From Uranotaenia lowii (taxonomy: Eukaryota; Arthropoda; Insecta; Diptera; Culicidae), in contig NC_073692.1 in NCBI RefSeq assembly GCF_029784155.1, positions 68,823,272 to 68,887,271 on the forward strand: a stretch of DNA of 64,000 bases, written 5' to 3'. The notes beneath the pieces are model-generated. The model made no database searches, had not been told where the DNA came from, and saw nothing but the letters and a program-made list of their open reading frames with translations. Within the stretch, counting starts at the first letter, position 1. The number at the start of each line of letters is the position of its first letter. Below, piece after piece: positions 32,478 through 42,973 of the stretch. Position numbers and translations under genes: made by a program.

Positions 32478-35296
32478 TTAGTTGTCCTGCCTTGGACCGA
32501 TACCCAACTTTGGTTGTATTTGTCAGAAAAATGATTATAATCCAATCAAATCACAAAGTTTTATTACATTAGACACGCACTACGATAAAATAATATTTTT
32601 TGCCATTTTTATTAATAGTAATTTCCCTACAAAGTTTGAAACTCACCAGTTTTAGAGGTTTTTAAATGTACTCTCTCTTATCAGGGCAGGAAATTAAGCG
32701 TAATTATGGAAGTGCAATTTCAATCGATCTTCGTGGTTAAGCAAATATTTTTTTTTCATTATTAGCAGTGCCTTATGTACAAGTAAACTTAAACTTGTTT
32801 GGAAGATAATAAACTGTTGAACTGATATTTGCCATAAAAACGGCATCCTTTTCGTGCAAAAAGTCAATAATTAAAAAATTATGAACGGTTGAATACTGGA
32901 GCACAAATGAAAATGTTATCAGCGTTATTTCATATGTGGACCCAACATAACCAACAAATGTATTCACACGTTCCGTGTGGGTGCTCAAATTTGAGAAATT
33001 AATGTCTAAATAAATAGTGTAGTCAAGCGCCTCAAACTAAGATACGACCAGGTTTTTTGTGTGTTGAAAATCGAATGATGTTAAAAATTGAGTTTGGCAT
33101 GCATAGATCAGATCTCAATTTATATTTTTTTTCCAGCTCAATTTTGAGTATTAACATATTACCGTGTAGATTCATTTGAGTGTCACTTGTATGTTTTGTA
33201 ATGGGTGTAGGAAAGTAAATGGTTAATTTCAAACATCCTATTATTTGATGTTTTTGACAGTTTTCTGGCTTTCCCCACCTTCAATTCTTCAGAATACAGA
33301 ACAATTGGTATGATTATTTTTAATGTTTACCCCTTTCTGAACTGTAAGGCCTGAGTAAAAACAAATATCTTTATCTGTGAACTTAAAACGAAGAGGAAAG
33401 AGCTGCTTGGCATTCGACCATGGATAAAAGGTGAGTTTTTCGATTAAAAAAAGTTAGTTTTCTCATAATAACGTTTCTCATAATAACAATCACCCGGTTT
33501 TGTCAGATTCGATTAGCAAATGAGGAAATCTGAATCGGAACATCCGGAGATATCCGAAGGGCACATTCAAAATTCACTACCGAAAGAAAAAACGAGAAAC
33601 GTTACGATGCCAAGAAGAATTTACGGCAAAAGTGCTTTGGATGAGTGTGTCATACCAATTAAAAACAAAACAATGACCTTCCTTACGGGATACCAATATT
33701 GACGATTATGTACCGGTTAAGCGAAAATTTTAAAAACAGTCCGACAAAGGGACCAGCAACTGTTTTGTCTCTGGAAGAGGAAAAAAATACTCATTGGTTC
33801 AACGAGATGGTGAGAAAAGGTTTTCCGGTTACAGCCGCCACTCTGCGGTTCAAAGTCAAACAGTATCTTGACGAAAATCCCGGGAAAAAAACGCCATTTC
33901 CGGACAACATTCCAGGTAAGAAAAAATCATTGATTTAAAATTGTTAAAAAAAAGTTAAAGTGAATTTCTGCACGAACGTGTATCAGGAGATTGATAGCTA
34001 TTGGGCCACATAGAAGTTTTTGAACATTTTTAATTTCATACGCGTGAAATTTGAGTTATTGTGTTAAATGAATGGAACATTTAAAATTTAATTTTGTTAA
34101 TACTTACGGTTTCGGCGGATTCACATTGCTGCCGATTGCAGCAGAACCAAAACATTGTTTGTTATGGTTTCTCTTGCTATTTCCAATTCGCAATCGAGAA
34201 CAATAGATCAATGATTTCTGATGACAGGTGATTATGATAAACGCGGTACAAATGTTTACATCATCACACGATTAGGCGGGAATACTCGAATTGGTTTTGT
34301 GGTGACACAACAGTGTTGCCAAATATTCTGGGTAAGAATATCAAAGTACTCATTGAGAAATGAGCACTTTCCCGGTCCCCCTACTGACCTCACAGTCGAA
34401 ACATGAATAAAGATAACTTCATTCCACCACTGAAATCTGCATTTCCAACAAATTTTTTATTGAAAAAAAGTGTATTTAAAAAAACATTGTTCTATCAATG
34501 AAAATGCTATTTAAACCAAGTGTTTTGGTATCTATTTAAAACGAATATCCTCCTGCACACTTTGAAAAAGTTAAGAGAAAATTATGTAAACAGTTTTGGA
34601 ATAAATCTACAATTTAAATAAAGAATTTAAAGAGCTTTCTCTACTATACACAGTAGTTTTTATCACACGGTTTTTTGCACGATTTTTTTTAAACGGCGTT
34701 TAAAACAAAGTTTTTGGGAATTAGCAAGGGTTCCTAAGCGGGTTTCGGAATTGATACAATATCTGAGAACATGTAGACTTCTTAGTGTGTAGTGTTCTTG
34801 AGTGTACAAATTTGACTCCGTCAATTCATCGGAACTTACCTTAGACGGAAAAGTCATCAAGCATTTACATTAAACTATCCTAGCTGAATATGGCTCTACT
34901 GTTGAAATCGTGGAAAAACCAGATTCTGACACTTTGGCTGAGTTTGATCTTACCTTAGAATCAGAACAGTATTCTGAATTTGATACGAATATGCAAGATA
35001 TATCAATACCATACATTGAGCCAACATTCCAGCCAACCTCTGGTGGCATACGATGCGAATATTAATACGCAAATCTGTGTACCAGATAAAAAATCTAACC
35101 GTCAGTCATTAGAACTTTGCATTTCTCTCGTTAAATATGCTACAGTAGATCAAAACAAAGGTGTTTCCTGGAAGAGGTTAACCAGAACTGACATGCAGTA
35201 CAATAAAAATAAAAATATTTTAAGTTTTTCAATAAAAAAAAACTAATGTTTTTAAAGAACTCATCTCCTAATAGGTCTAAAGTAGGGCAACCAACC
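32478..35296 (+). mobile_element. pogo-like DNA transposon with TA TSD, internally deleted
   Basis: The TIR reads GGGTTAGTTGTCCTGCCTT at the left and (inverted) GGGTTGGTTGCCCTACTTT at the right, each next to TA. The element sits inside the CCAAGATGGCGGC tandem array: left flank 'CTCAAC', right flank 'GTAGATGTCAAATTTCGC' continues the unit. A transposase N-terminus lies at 33520-33938, and the catalytic domain was not found. About 2.8 kb. Confidence 0.7.
33520..33938 (+). pseudogene. pogo/Tigger-type transposase N-terminal DNA-binding region, broken
   Basis: Residues such as RRIYGKSALDECVIPIKNKTMTF suit the pipsqueak-type helix-turn-helix that opens pogo/jerky transposases. A TGA then interrupts the frame. 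The next frame has GPATVLSLEEEKN, MVRKGFPVTAATLRFKVKQYL and KTPFPDNIPGKK, the CENP-B-like second helix-turn-helix segment (usual form: GPxTVLsxEEE...RGFPVT...KTPF...PGKKW). A GTAAG follows PGKK, so a donor or decay is possible. The DDE/D catalytic domain is absent downstream. In life this region binds the transposon ends; here it is inactive. Confidence 0.75.
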
Positions 35297-35301
35297 CTAG
35301 T

Positions 35302-35870
35302 AGATGTCAAATTTCGCTATCCGACGACATCATGAACTCTGTTGTGTTGTGAGCCTACTTGGTTGAATGATTCAATCCAAGATGGTGACTTCCACTGAAC
35401 TTTAACATGCTGTTAATCAATGAAAACCGCATAAAAGTCTCACAATATGAGAAAAGGTTGAAAAGGATCAACAAGTAGAAGATAAATTTCACTATCAGGC
35501 GTCATCTTGAAATCCAAGATTGCGGCTTCCACTAATCATTAAAATGATTTTAATCACTGAAAATCACTTTAAATTCCCACAATATGGTCATTGGGTAAAA
35601 TGTCTTGATCAGTTTTAGTCGAATTTCTCTATATGACGCCATCTTGAAATCCAAGATGGCGACTTTCACTAAAAATGCTGTAAATAACTAAAAATCGCAT
35701 GCAACTCCCACAATTGGCTAAAGGGCTAAACCAGAAGAAGTCAAATTTCGCTATCAGGTATATCTTAAATTCAAGATGGCGGCTTCCGCTGAACCATAAA
35801 CTGCTGTTAATTACTATAAATCGCATTAAACTCCCTCAATTTTGATATTTGGGTAGCGATGTGAACTATG
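35302..35870 (+). repeat. Tandem repeat with CCAAGATGGCGGC core, right part
   Basis: Continuation of the array broken at 32473. Cores are near 35384 (CAAGATGGTGACTTCC), 35515, 35655 and 35773, with the linking phrase 'GGCTAAACCAGAAGAAGTCAAATTTCGCTATC'. Units have diverged from each other. Confidence 0.8.
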
Positions 35871-36174
35871 TTTGAGTTTGGTAGATGCCAAAATATTTAA
35901 AAAAAATTAAAGCAGAAGTTGAAAATCATTCGGAGTTAGTTAACTGAGGAGCAAAGTTGAGTGAACTCGGATGTTGAGATGAGATGAGATGAGATGAGTA
36001 AACTCGCAGTAAGCTTCAAAATTTAGACTTGTCCTATAAATTATCAAATAACCATTGAAAGCAATGAAATTTGTCATCACATCATTGCCTCACACATTAT
36101 CATCCCTTCAAAAAGTTGTTTAGTAACCCTTTACCCTTTGTTTTATTATCAACCGCGAAACAAATAATCACAAA
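35871..36174. other. AT-rich stretch with a short GAGAT microsatellite
   Basis: (GATGA)n at about 35971-35999. Nothing else recognised. Confidence 0.5.
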
Positions 36175-36360
36175 CTAGGGGCAAATAAATTCATTCACCC
36201 AAATAAACTTCCAACGGTTTCGGCGAGGCATGTAAAAAATACCGTCCAACAAATCACATATCGTCCACGGATTTCTATGTGCGGCAGCCATTCCGATAGC
36301 CGACACCAACAACAGTGGATTGTACAAATTGAAATCATAATAGACTTGTAGGTTTTTCAT
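36175..36360 (-). CDS. Possible small hypothetical protein (61 aa)
   Basis: ATG at 36360 in a fair start context (GCAAAATGA) opens a 61-codon frame that ends in TAG. It contains a hydrophobic stretch (YNPLLLVSAIGMAAA, residues about 13-27) and an aromatic, charged C-terminal part (PRRNRWKFIWVNEF). The composition looks more protein-like than surrounding frames and it lies next to the GC-richer segment. I recognise no family. It could equally be a chance frame or one exon of a larger gene. Confidence 0.2.
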   Translation of the reverse strand: MKNLQVYYDFNLYNPLLLVSAIGMAAAHRNPWTICDLLDGIFYMPRRNRWKFIWVNEFICP

Positions 36361-37480
36361 TTTGCATCGCTTCCTCGTTATGCATAATACCAGTTAGAAG
36401 GTACGCGATCCACCGACATCTATGAGTAGCGCGGCCTCGCCCGCCGCAGTTTAGAGCTGCCATTCATGCGCAGCTGCCCCTCACACGGGGTTGAATGAGG
36501 ATTACAGGGGTCGATCGAATGGCGGAGGGTGCAACGCTTTCGGATTATGAAAGGTGCGCGACGCCACCGCCGCTGCCATCCACTGAGATGCTGTTGTTGA
36601 TGCCTACAAACGTACGTTCGTACGTGGCGTCTCGTCATATCTAGCCGGGACTCGCAAAAAGGGTCTCAATGCGCGACCCGAGAAAAGTGGTACAGAACCT
36701 GGCGCGCTTTTTGAACCATGGCGTCTCTTTTTGTTGTTGCTGCTATTTTGTTTGGCACAAACACAAACTATTCAGAAAATAAACCGGTTCGATTACGCCA
36801 ACCACCGAAAGCCATAATGCGCCGCACTATACCCGAGATATTAGGAACAGTTTGGGGTGGATGGCGGCGGCAGCGTACTGATGCCTGCAGGCTCTCTCTA
36901 AACATACGCTCACATCTTCTGTGATACAGTCTGCGCCATCTAATCAATGATTTTCCGAATCTGATTTACCACCTCACTGCACTGGCCGTTCCCGTTTGTT
37001 GACACCCTTCCCAGCCTCGATGAACGTCTACCTCACGGGAGGTGCCGCCAGTTTGCGTACATAAAAATCCTTATTATATCTAATGACATGTTTCAGCCGG
37101 CCCGCGTCCCCGATCCCGATTTTCCCTGACCCTACGAGCCATTTTTCCTTTCGAAAGCCTTTAGGTATGTAGGACTTTGTACCCTTCGTGATTTTTGTGG
37201 CGCACCTGCCCTGTCGTTGCGGCGGATGCTTCTGGACTTGATACCCTCGGAATCATTCCGTCCTGGATTGCGACTGGTGCTTCTATGGGTAGTGAATTGC
37301 GCTCGTTTGCTCAATGAAGCTATTGCCGTGATTCGCGCTCACAGTGGCGCGTGTGGTGCAGTTTCGTCAAGAACGGTGTTTTTTTTCATACAAACACACC
37401 AGCTTCTGCATAGAGTAGAGGGAAAAAATCGTTTAGAATCGCGATGAGCTAGGGATGACATTCGGGGGAAATTCCGTTAA
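36361..37480. promoter_or_regulatory. GC-richer unique segment, candidate promoter/5' region
   Basis: Base composition rises well above that of the flanks. Features include CGCCACCGCCGCTGCCATCC (about 36559), a palindrome-like ACGTACGTTCGTACGT (about 36610) and several CpG-rich words. No mobile-element termini are seen. Four short open frames lack shared support. This looks like a single-copy regulatory or untranslated region of a host gene whose body is outside or not recognisable here. Confidence 0.3.
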
Positions 37481-38069
37481 TATTTGAATCGTAAGCTGTA
37501 TGACGCTATTTATAGGTGTCCGACGTTTTGAAGAGAGATCAGAGTGTCCGTAAAGTAAAATTTTATGAGATAAATTCAATACAGTTTTACGCAAAATTGT
37601 GCAATGCCAGAGAATATGAAAACCAATTTAAATCAAATGAGGTTTTTTCAATTTCTATTTTTTTTAAATAAATTCGAATTCATCTGACAATTTCATTCTT
37701 TTAAATTTTTGAGTTCGTAATGAAATGAAAATTATCAGTCTCAATACTTTAGCGTAGTGCTATGCTTATGATACACACAGAACCAGATCTTGTCAGCATC
37801 CCGGTGAGTAGTAAAAGTACATTTACAACTCACCCTTACTAGGCCGGGTACAGTATTGGACGAAAAGGCAACTGGAACACATGGAAGAAGAAACGTGAAT
37901 AACAGTACCATTCGTTCCCTTGATTTAATAATTTTTTACGTTGAGAGCACAAATGCTAGAAAGAATTGTGCTCCTGGACTCCGATCCCCAATAAATATAT
38001 CTAAAGGGGGTGGGAATGGGACTATTTGACAAAGAAGTTCAAAATTTAAGAACATAGTATCTATTCCGT
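37481..38069 (-). other. Probable LINE 3' untranslated region plus flank
   Basis: The LINE coding remnant at 38070-39158 runs on the minus strand, so about 37780-38069 should be its 3' UTR. It has no frame and no clear A-rich tail was found. 37481-37780 is AT-rich and unassigned. Confidence 0.35.
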
Positions 38070-39158
38070 CTCACGACATAGCTTGACGAACATAATTCCT
38101 AAAATTCACTCGGTCCATGGCAACCGTTCTACAGTTTCTCGGGCACCCCACGTTCGCCAGATCACGCTCCACTTGGTCTAATCACCTCGCTCGTTGCGCC
38201 TCCGCTCTTCTTGTTCCAACCGGATTCGTAGCGAACACCTGTTTTGCAGGACAGTCGTCCGGCATTCTCGCAACATGTCCCGCCGAGCGTATCTGGCCAG
38301 CATCACCATCTTCTGGATACTGGGTTCGCCGTAGAGTCGCGCGAGCTCGTGGTTCATCCTTCGCCTCCACACTCCGTTCTCCTGTACGCCGCCAAAGATA
38401 GTTCTTAAAACTCGTCACTCGAATACTCCGAGTGTACGCAGGTCCTCCTCGAGCAATATCCATGTCTCGTGCCCGTAGAGAACAACCGGTCTAATGAGCG
38501 TCATATACAGGTTACACTTCGTGCGAGGGCGAAGTCTTCTAGACTGCAGTTGCTTGTGGAGTCCATAGTAGGCACGACTTCCGCTGATAATTCGCCTCCG
38601 GATCTCACGGCTGGTGTCATTGTCTGCGGTCACCAATGAGCCGAGATAGACAAAGTCTTCGACTATCTCCAGCTCGTCGCCGTCGATCGTGACCTTGTTA
38701 TTGCTGGACAAGCGGGTTCGGTCGGTCTCGGATCCGCAGGCCAGCATGTACTTCGTCTTGGACGTATTAATCATCAACCCAATCCTTCCTGCTTCGCGTT
38801 TCAGTTTGCGGTAGATCTCCTCCACCGCCACAGATGATCTGCCGACTATATCAATGTCATCGGCAAAGCAGATAAGTTGACTGGATCTGTTGAAAATCGT
38901 GCCCCGCATTTCGCCCACCGCTCGTCGAATAACACCTTCTAGCGCCACGTTGAACATCATGCAGGATAGACCTTGTCGAAGCCCCCTGCGCGATTCAAAT
39001 GAACTCGAAAATTTACCCGAAATCCGCACACAGCACAGCACTGCGTTCCATCCAACGTCGCCTTGATCAGTCTGATCAGCTTCCCCGAAAAGCTGTTCTC
39101 GTCCATGATTTTCCATAGCTCGTTACGGTCTATCGTGTCGTACGCCGCTTTAAAATCG
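38070..39158 (-). pseudogene. Non-LTR retrotransposon (RTE/I-like) reverse transcriptase, 5'-truncated, several frame breaks
   Basis: Read on the minus strand: NDFKAAYDTIDRNELWKIMD (RT motif A aspartate) at about 39150-39090, a frameshift, then GLRQGLSCMMFNVALEG (usual LRQGDGLS lacks two residues), CFADDIDIVGR (catalytic Asp pair, about 38870), MINTSKTKYML, VEDFVYLGSL and LIRPVVLYGHETW. After another shift comes GHVARMPDDCPAKQVFATNP. After a TGA in place of Trp comes LDQVERDLANVGCPRNCRTVA, with the final stop near 38070. Motif order fits an insect endonuclease-RT LINE with a short C-terminal domain. The clade call is tentative. The endonuclease and RT N-terminus are missing. At 39158-39165 sequence changes abruptly to AT-rich DNA, the truncation point. 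Confidence 0.85.
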
Positions 39159-39707
39159 TTTTGAGGATTGACTTTTATTTAAACGTCCTCATGAAAGTCG
39201 AAAAAGTGAGATTTTCGAAACTTTTATACAAACCATCTCTGACCCGAAAAACCCTCGGATACCATATTTCACTTCATCACGACCGTCCGTTTATACGTTT
39301 ATGGTGTTACAAAGAAAACGCCTTCATTCTTTTATATAAGATCTTCGGAAAAGTGATGTTAAAATCTGAAACTATAGTTAACACCTCATGATATAAAAAT
39401 TGGTCTTTGCTGAAAATTATTTAAAAAACTTTGGGTTGTGCCATATTTCATGTCCGGTTTTCGGATAAGAAACTATATCCTAGAAAGTCAAACTTTTGTA
39501 TCCTTTTTTAAGATGATATCAGATCTCGACTTTTCATGCTTTTTTAAGTCACTTGGCATCATTATCACCCCTAAATCAAGTTGAATTGAGCTGAAATTTT
39601 GCACAAGTCAGCGGCCAATCTACAAAATGTATATGCTTGGTTTAAAAAAAATTGATCATGAAATTTTTCCCATGAAATCAACCACAACTTACATAAAGAG
39701 ATACCTA
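39159..39707. other. AT-rich flank
   Basis: The 76-codon frame at 39161 has no motif. Nothing supported. Confidence 0.35.
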
Positions 39708-40034
39708 AGAAGCTTAATCAGCTCCTGCAGGTGTTCCTTGGGAATGCTAGTCAGTCTAAAAGATAGGTAAATAAAGCTCATGAACTTCAACATTTCAGTG
39801 GCTCAAAAGAATGCAATTGAGCCCCTAAGAAAATTTTCAGAGCCTTCTACACACCGGAAAAATAATGCTCAGACAACCAGATAACAGTTTGTTAGATTTT
39901 CGGTTTATCGAAATTTACTTTATTGATTTTAATGTTGACTTTTTTTTTACAAATTTAATTACAAAGCTACTCGGGAATTGAACAACTGCTCTCCAGGTAA
40001 CAATGTAATTCACCAGCCTCTCGACCAGACCGGC
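39708..40034 (-). repeat. tRNA-derived SINE-like element, copy 2
   Basis: Minus strand: A-box-like TGGTCGAGAGGCTGG (40027-40013) and B-box-like GTTCAATTCCC (39983-39973), then AGTAGCTTTGTAATTAA and finally GAGCTGATTAAGCTTCT at 39708. The order and body match copy 1 at 30632-30983. Its 5' end lies about 25 bases from the start of a minisatellite. Confidence 0.55.
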
Positions 40035-40059
40035 AATAATTCTTTAGAGCAGTAATTAG

Positions 40060-42295
40060 AAGAATTAAAAAAGGACAGAAATGGAAAAAAAGCAGAAACG
40101 GCAAAAAGAGCAGAGAGTGCAGAAAGAACAGAAAGAGCAAAAAGAGCAGAACGGATATAAACTGAAAAAAGAGCAAAAAGGGCTGAAAGGTGAGGAAGAG
40201 CAAAATGAACAGAGAGTGCAGAAATAGCACAAAAGGCAGAAAGGGCAGAAATGGGAAAAGAGCAGAGAGAGCAGAAAGAACAGAAAGAGCAAAAAGAGCA
40301 GAACGAATATATAGCGCAAAAAGGGCAAAAAGGGCAGAAAGGGCAAAAAGGGCAAAAAGGGCAGAAAGGGCAAAAAGGGCAAAAAAGCAGAAAGGGCCAA
40401 ATCGGCATAAAGGGCAAAAAGGGCAGAAAGGGCCAAAAGGGCAGAAAGAGCAAAAAGGGCAAAAAGGGCAAAAAGGGTAAAAGGGCAAAAAGAGCAGAAC
40501 GAATAGGAAGAAGAGCAGAAAGAGCACAAAAGGCAGAAAGGGCAAAACTGGCAGAAAGGGCAGAAAGGGTAGAAAGGGCAGAGAAAGCAGAGAGAGCAAA
40601 AAGATATGACAGAGCAAAAAGATCAGAACGAATATATAGTGCAAAAAGAGGAAAAAGGGCAGAAAAGGCAAAAAGGGCAATAGGGGCATGAAGGGCAAAA
40701 TGAGCATTGAGAGCGGAAATGGCTGAAAGGACAGAAAGAGCAGAAAGCACTCAAAAAGCAGAATGTGCAGAAATGGCAGAAAAGGTAATAAGGGCAGAAG
40801 GAGTAAAAAGGGCAGAATGGGAAGAAAGGGCAGAGAAAGCCGGAAAAGCAGAGAAAGCAGAAAGAACAGAAATAGCAGAAAGAGCAGAGAGAGCAAAAAG
40901 AACAGAAAAAGCATGAAATGCAGAAAGGGCAAAAACCCAAAAAGGGCAAAAAGAGCAAAAAGGGCAAAAAGGGCAAAAGGGGCAGAAATATCAGAATAGG
41001 CAGAATGCGCAAAAGAACAGAGAGATGAAAAAGAACAGAAAGTGCAGAAAGAGCAGAAAGGGCAGAAAGGGCAGAAAGGGCTTAAAACGCTGAATGGGCA
41101 AAACGGGCAGCGAGGGCAGATATTGCAAAAAGGGCAAAAAGGGCAAAAAGGGCAAAAAGGGCAAAAAGGGCAAAAAGGGCAAAAAGGGCAAAAAGGGCAA
41201 AAAGGGCAAAAAGGGCAAAAAGGGCAAAAAGGGCCAAAAGGGCAAAAAGGGCAAAAAGGTAAAAAAGGGCAAGAAGGACCGAAAGGGCAGAAAGGTCAGA
41301 AAGAGCAGGAAAAGCAGAAAGAGCAGAAATAACAGAAAGAGCAGGAAGAGCAGAAAGAGCAGAAAGAGCAGAAAGAGCAGAAAAGGCAGAAAGGGCAGAA
41401 AGTAGAAAAGGGCGAAAGGACAAAAAGGTATCAAAAAGGGTAGAAAGGGCAGAAAAATCAAGAAGAACAGAAAGAGAAGGAAGATCAGAAAGAGCAGAAA
41501 AAACAGAAAGGACAGAAAGTAGAAAAGGGCGAAAAGGGTGAAAAGGAAAAAAAGGTATCAAAAAAGGTAGATAGGGCAGATGAGACAGAAAGGGCAGATG
41601 AGGCAGATAGGGCAGAAAAAGCAAAAAATGCAAAAAGGGCAAAACAGCAAGAAGGGAAAATAAGAAGAAAAGGCAGAAAGAGCAGTAGGAGCAGAGTGTG
41701 CAGAAAGAACAGAAAGAACAGAATGAGCAAAAAGATCAGAAAGAGCAGAAAGAGCAGAAAGAGCAGAAAGAGCAGAAAGAGCAGAAAGAGCAGAAAGAGC
41801 AGAAAGAGCAGAAAGAGCAGAAAGAGCAGAAAGAGCAGAAAGAGCAGAAAGAGCAGAAAGAGCAGAAAGAGCAGAAAGAGCAGAAAGAGCAGAAAGAGCA
41901 GAAAGAGCAGGAAGAGCAGAATTATCAGAAAGCGCAGAAAAGGCAAAATGGGCAGAAAGGGTCTAAAGGCGGAAAAAGAAGAAAAGGCAAAAGATCACAG
42001 AGTGCAGAAAGAGCAAAAAGAAAGGGGCAAAAAGGGCAAAAAGAGAAAAAGGGCAAAAAGGGCAAAAAAGGCAAAAATAGGTAAAATGGATATAAAGGGA
42101 CATAAAGTCAAAAGGGCATTAAGAGCAGAAATGGCAGAAAAGACTGAAAGAACAGAATGAGCAGAGAGAGCAAAATGAACAGAAAGAGCAGGAAGATCAG
42201 AAACAGCAGAAAGAGCAGAAAGGGCAGAAAGGGCAAAAAGGGCAGAAGAAGGCAAAAGGGCAGGAAGGACAGAAAGAGCAGAGCAGAGCAGAAAA
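40060..42295 (+). repeat. 9-bp minisatellite with AGGGCAAAA and AGAGCAGAA units, 2.2 kb
   Basis: The whole stretch keeps a 9-base period with two main unit types. AAAGGGCAA/AAAGGGCAG predominates at 40320-40480 and is nearly pure at 41122-41235. GAAAGAGCA is nearly pure at about 41720-41910. Other zones mix the two with substitutions and small indels. Aligned, AGGGCAAAA, AGAGCAGAA, TTGACAAAA and ATGACAAAA share the pattern NNGNCARAA. The long frames on both strands (KGQKGQ, KSRKSR, LLFLLF, ALFALF) are periodic artefacts, not collagen-like or other proteins. Confidence 0.95.
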
Positions 42296-42458
42296 GAGCC
42301 AACCTTGTTATACACAAATTTTGCCCTAAAAGCTGTCATTGCGTTCATTATTTAGTTCAGAAGTCCACCGGTTTTGCCAGAGGTTTGATCCACAAGCAGG
42401 CGGTTGGGCCCCGTACAAGTTGTCAGTGTTGGGGTTAAACATGAGGGTGAGTGTAGCA

Positions 42459-42965
42459 TAAGGTTGTCAGAATTTTTTCAGCACGTATCTGGGCCAGACA
42501 ATCCTGGCCGGACAATCTGGGCTATTTTTTTATAAGAAAAAAACCTGGCAAAATCCGAACATATGATTTCTAAATCGAGACCAAAAATCCGGGAAATATC
42601 CGAATAAATTTTGTCATAACTCAGAAATTATTCAACAATAATTAAAGATCAAAGAATTGAAAAAAATGTTTTTTACATCAAAATTCAAGAACAAATTTGA
42701 AATCGTATTTAAGTCTTCGAAAAATCCTTTTATGATTATTTTTGCAAAATCTGCTCAAAGATTTTTGTTTTGGTGGGTAAATAAAAGAATATACAACACA
42801 ATAAATTTGTTTTTGTTTTATTTGCCAAATAAAGTGTAAAAATTTGGGCAAAATCCAGGCATTTTTAAATTAAATCCGGGCAAACTGGCCGAGCCGGACT
42901 GTTTTAAAATTTTGTATCAAATATCCAGGCAAACCCGGATAAAACCGGGCAATCTGGCAACTTTA
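42459..42965. mobile_element. hAT-like MITE with perfect 8-bp TSD
   Basis: Termini TAAGGTTGTCAGA and (inverted) TAAAGTTGCCAGA. Flanked by GTGTAGCA at 42451-42458 and 42966-42973. Subterminal repeats of 'CCGGACAATCTGGGC', 'AATCCGGGCAAACTGGCC' and 'AAACCGGGCAATCTGGC' surround an AT-rich middle. 507 bp, no transposase. The 60-codon frame inside is not a gene. Confidence 0.9.
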
Positions 42966-42973
42966 GTGTAGCA

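Noticed and set aside
30632..40034. Functional tRNA genes at the A/B-box phrases
   Set aside because: Acceptor and anticodon stems cannot be paired convincingly, and the conserved non-tRNA body in both copies points to a SINE.
40010..42348. Lysine/glycine/glutamine-rich or leucine/phenylalanine-rich frames resembling collagen-like or membrane proteins
   Set aside because: The frames follow the 9-bp period on both strands and shift with each indel; no starts, splice sites or domain structure.
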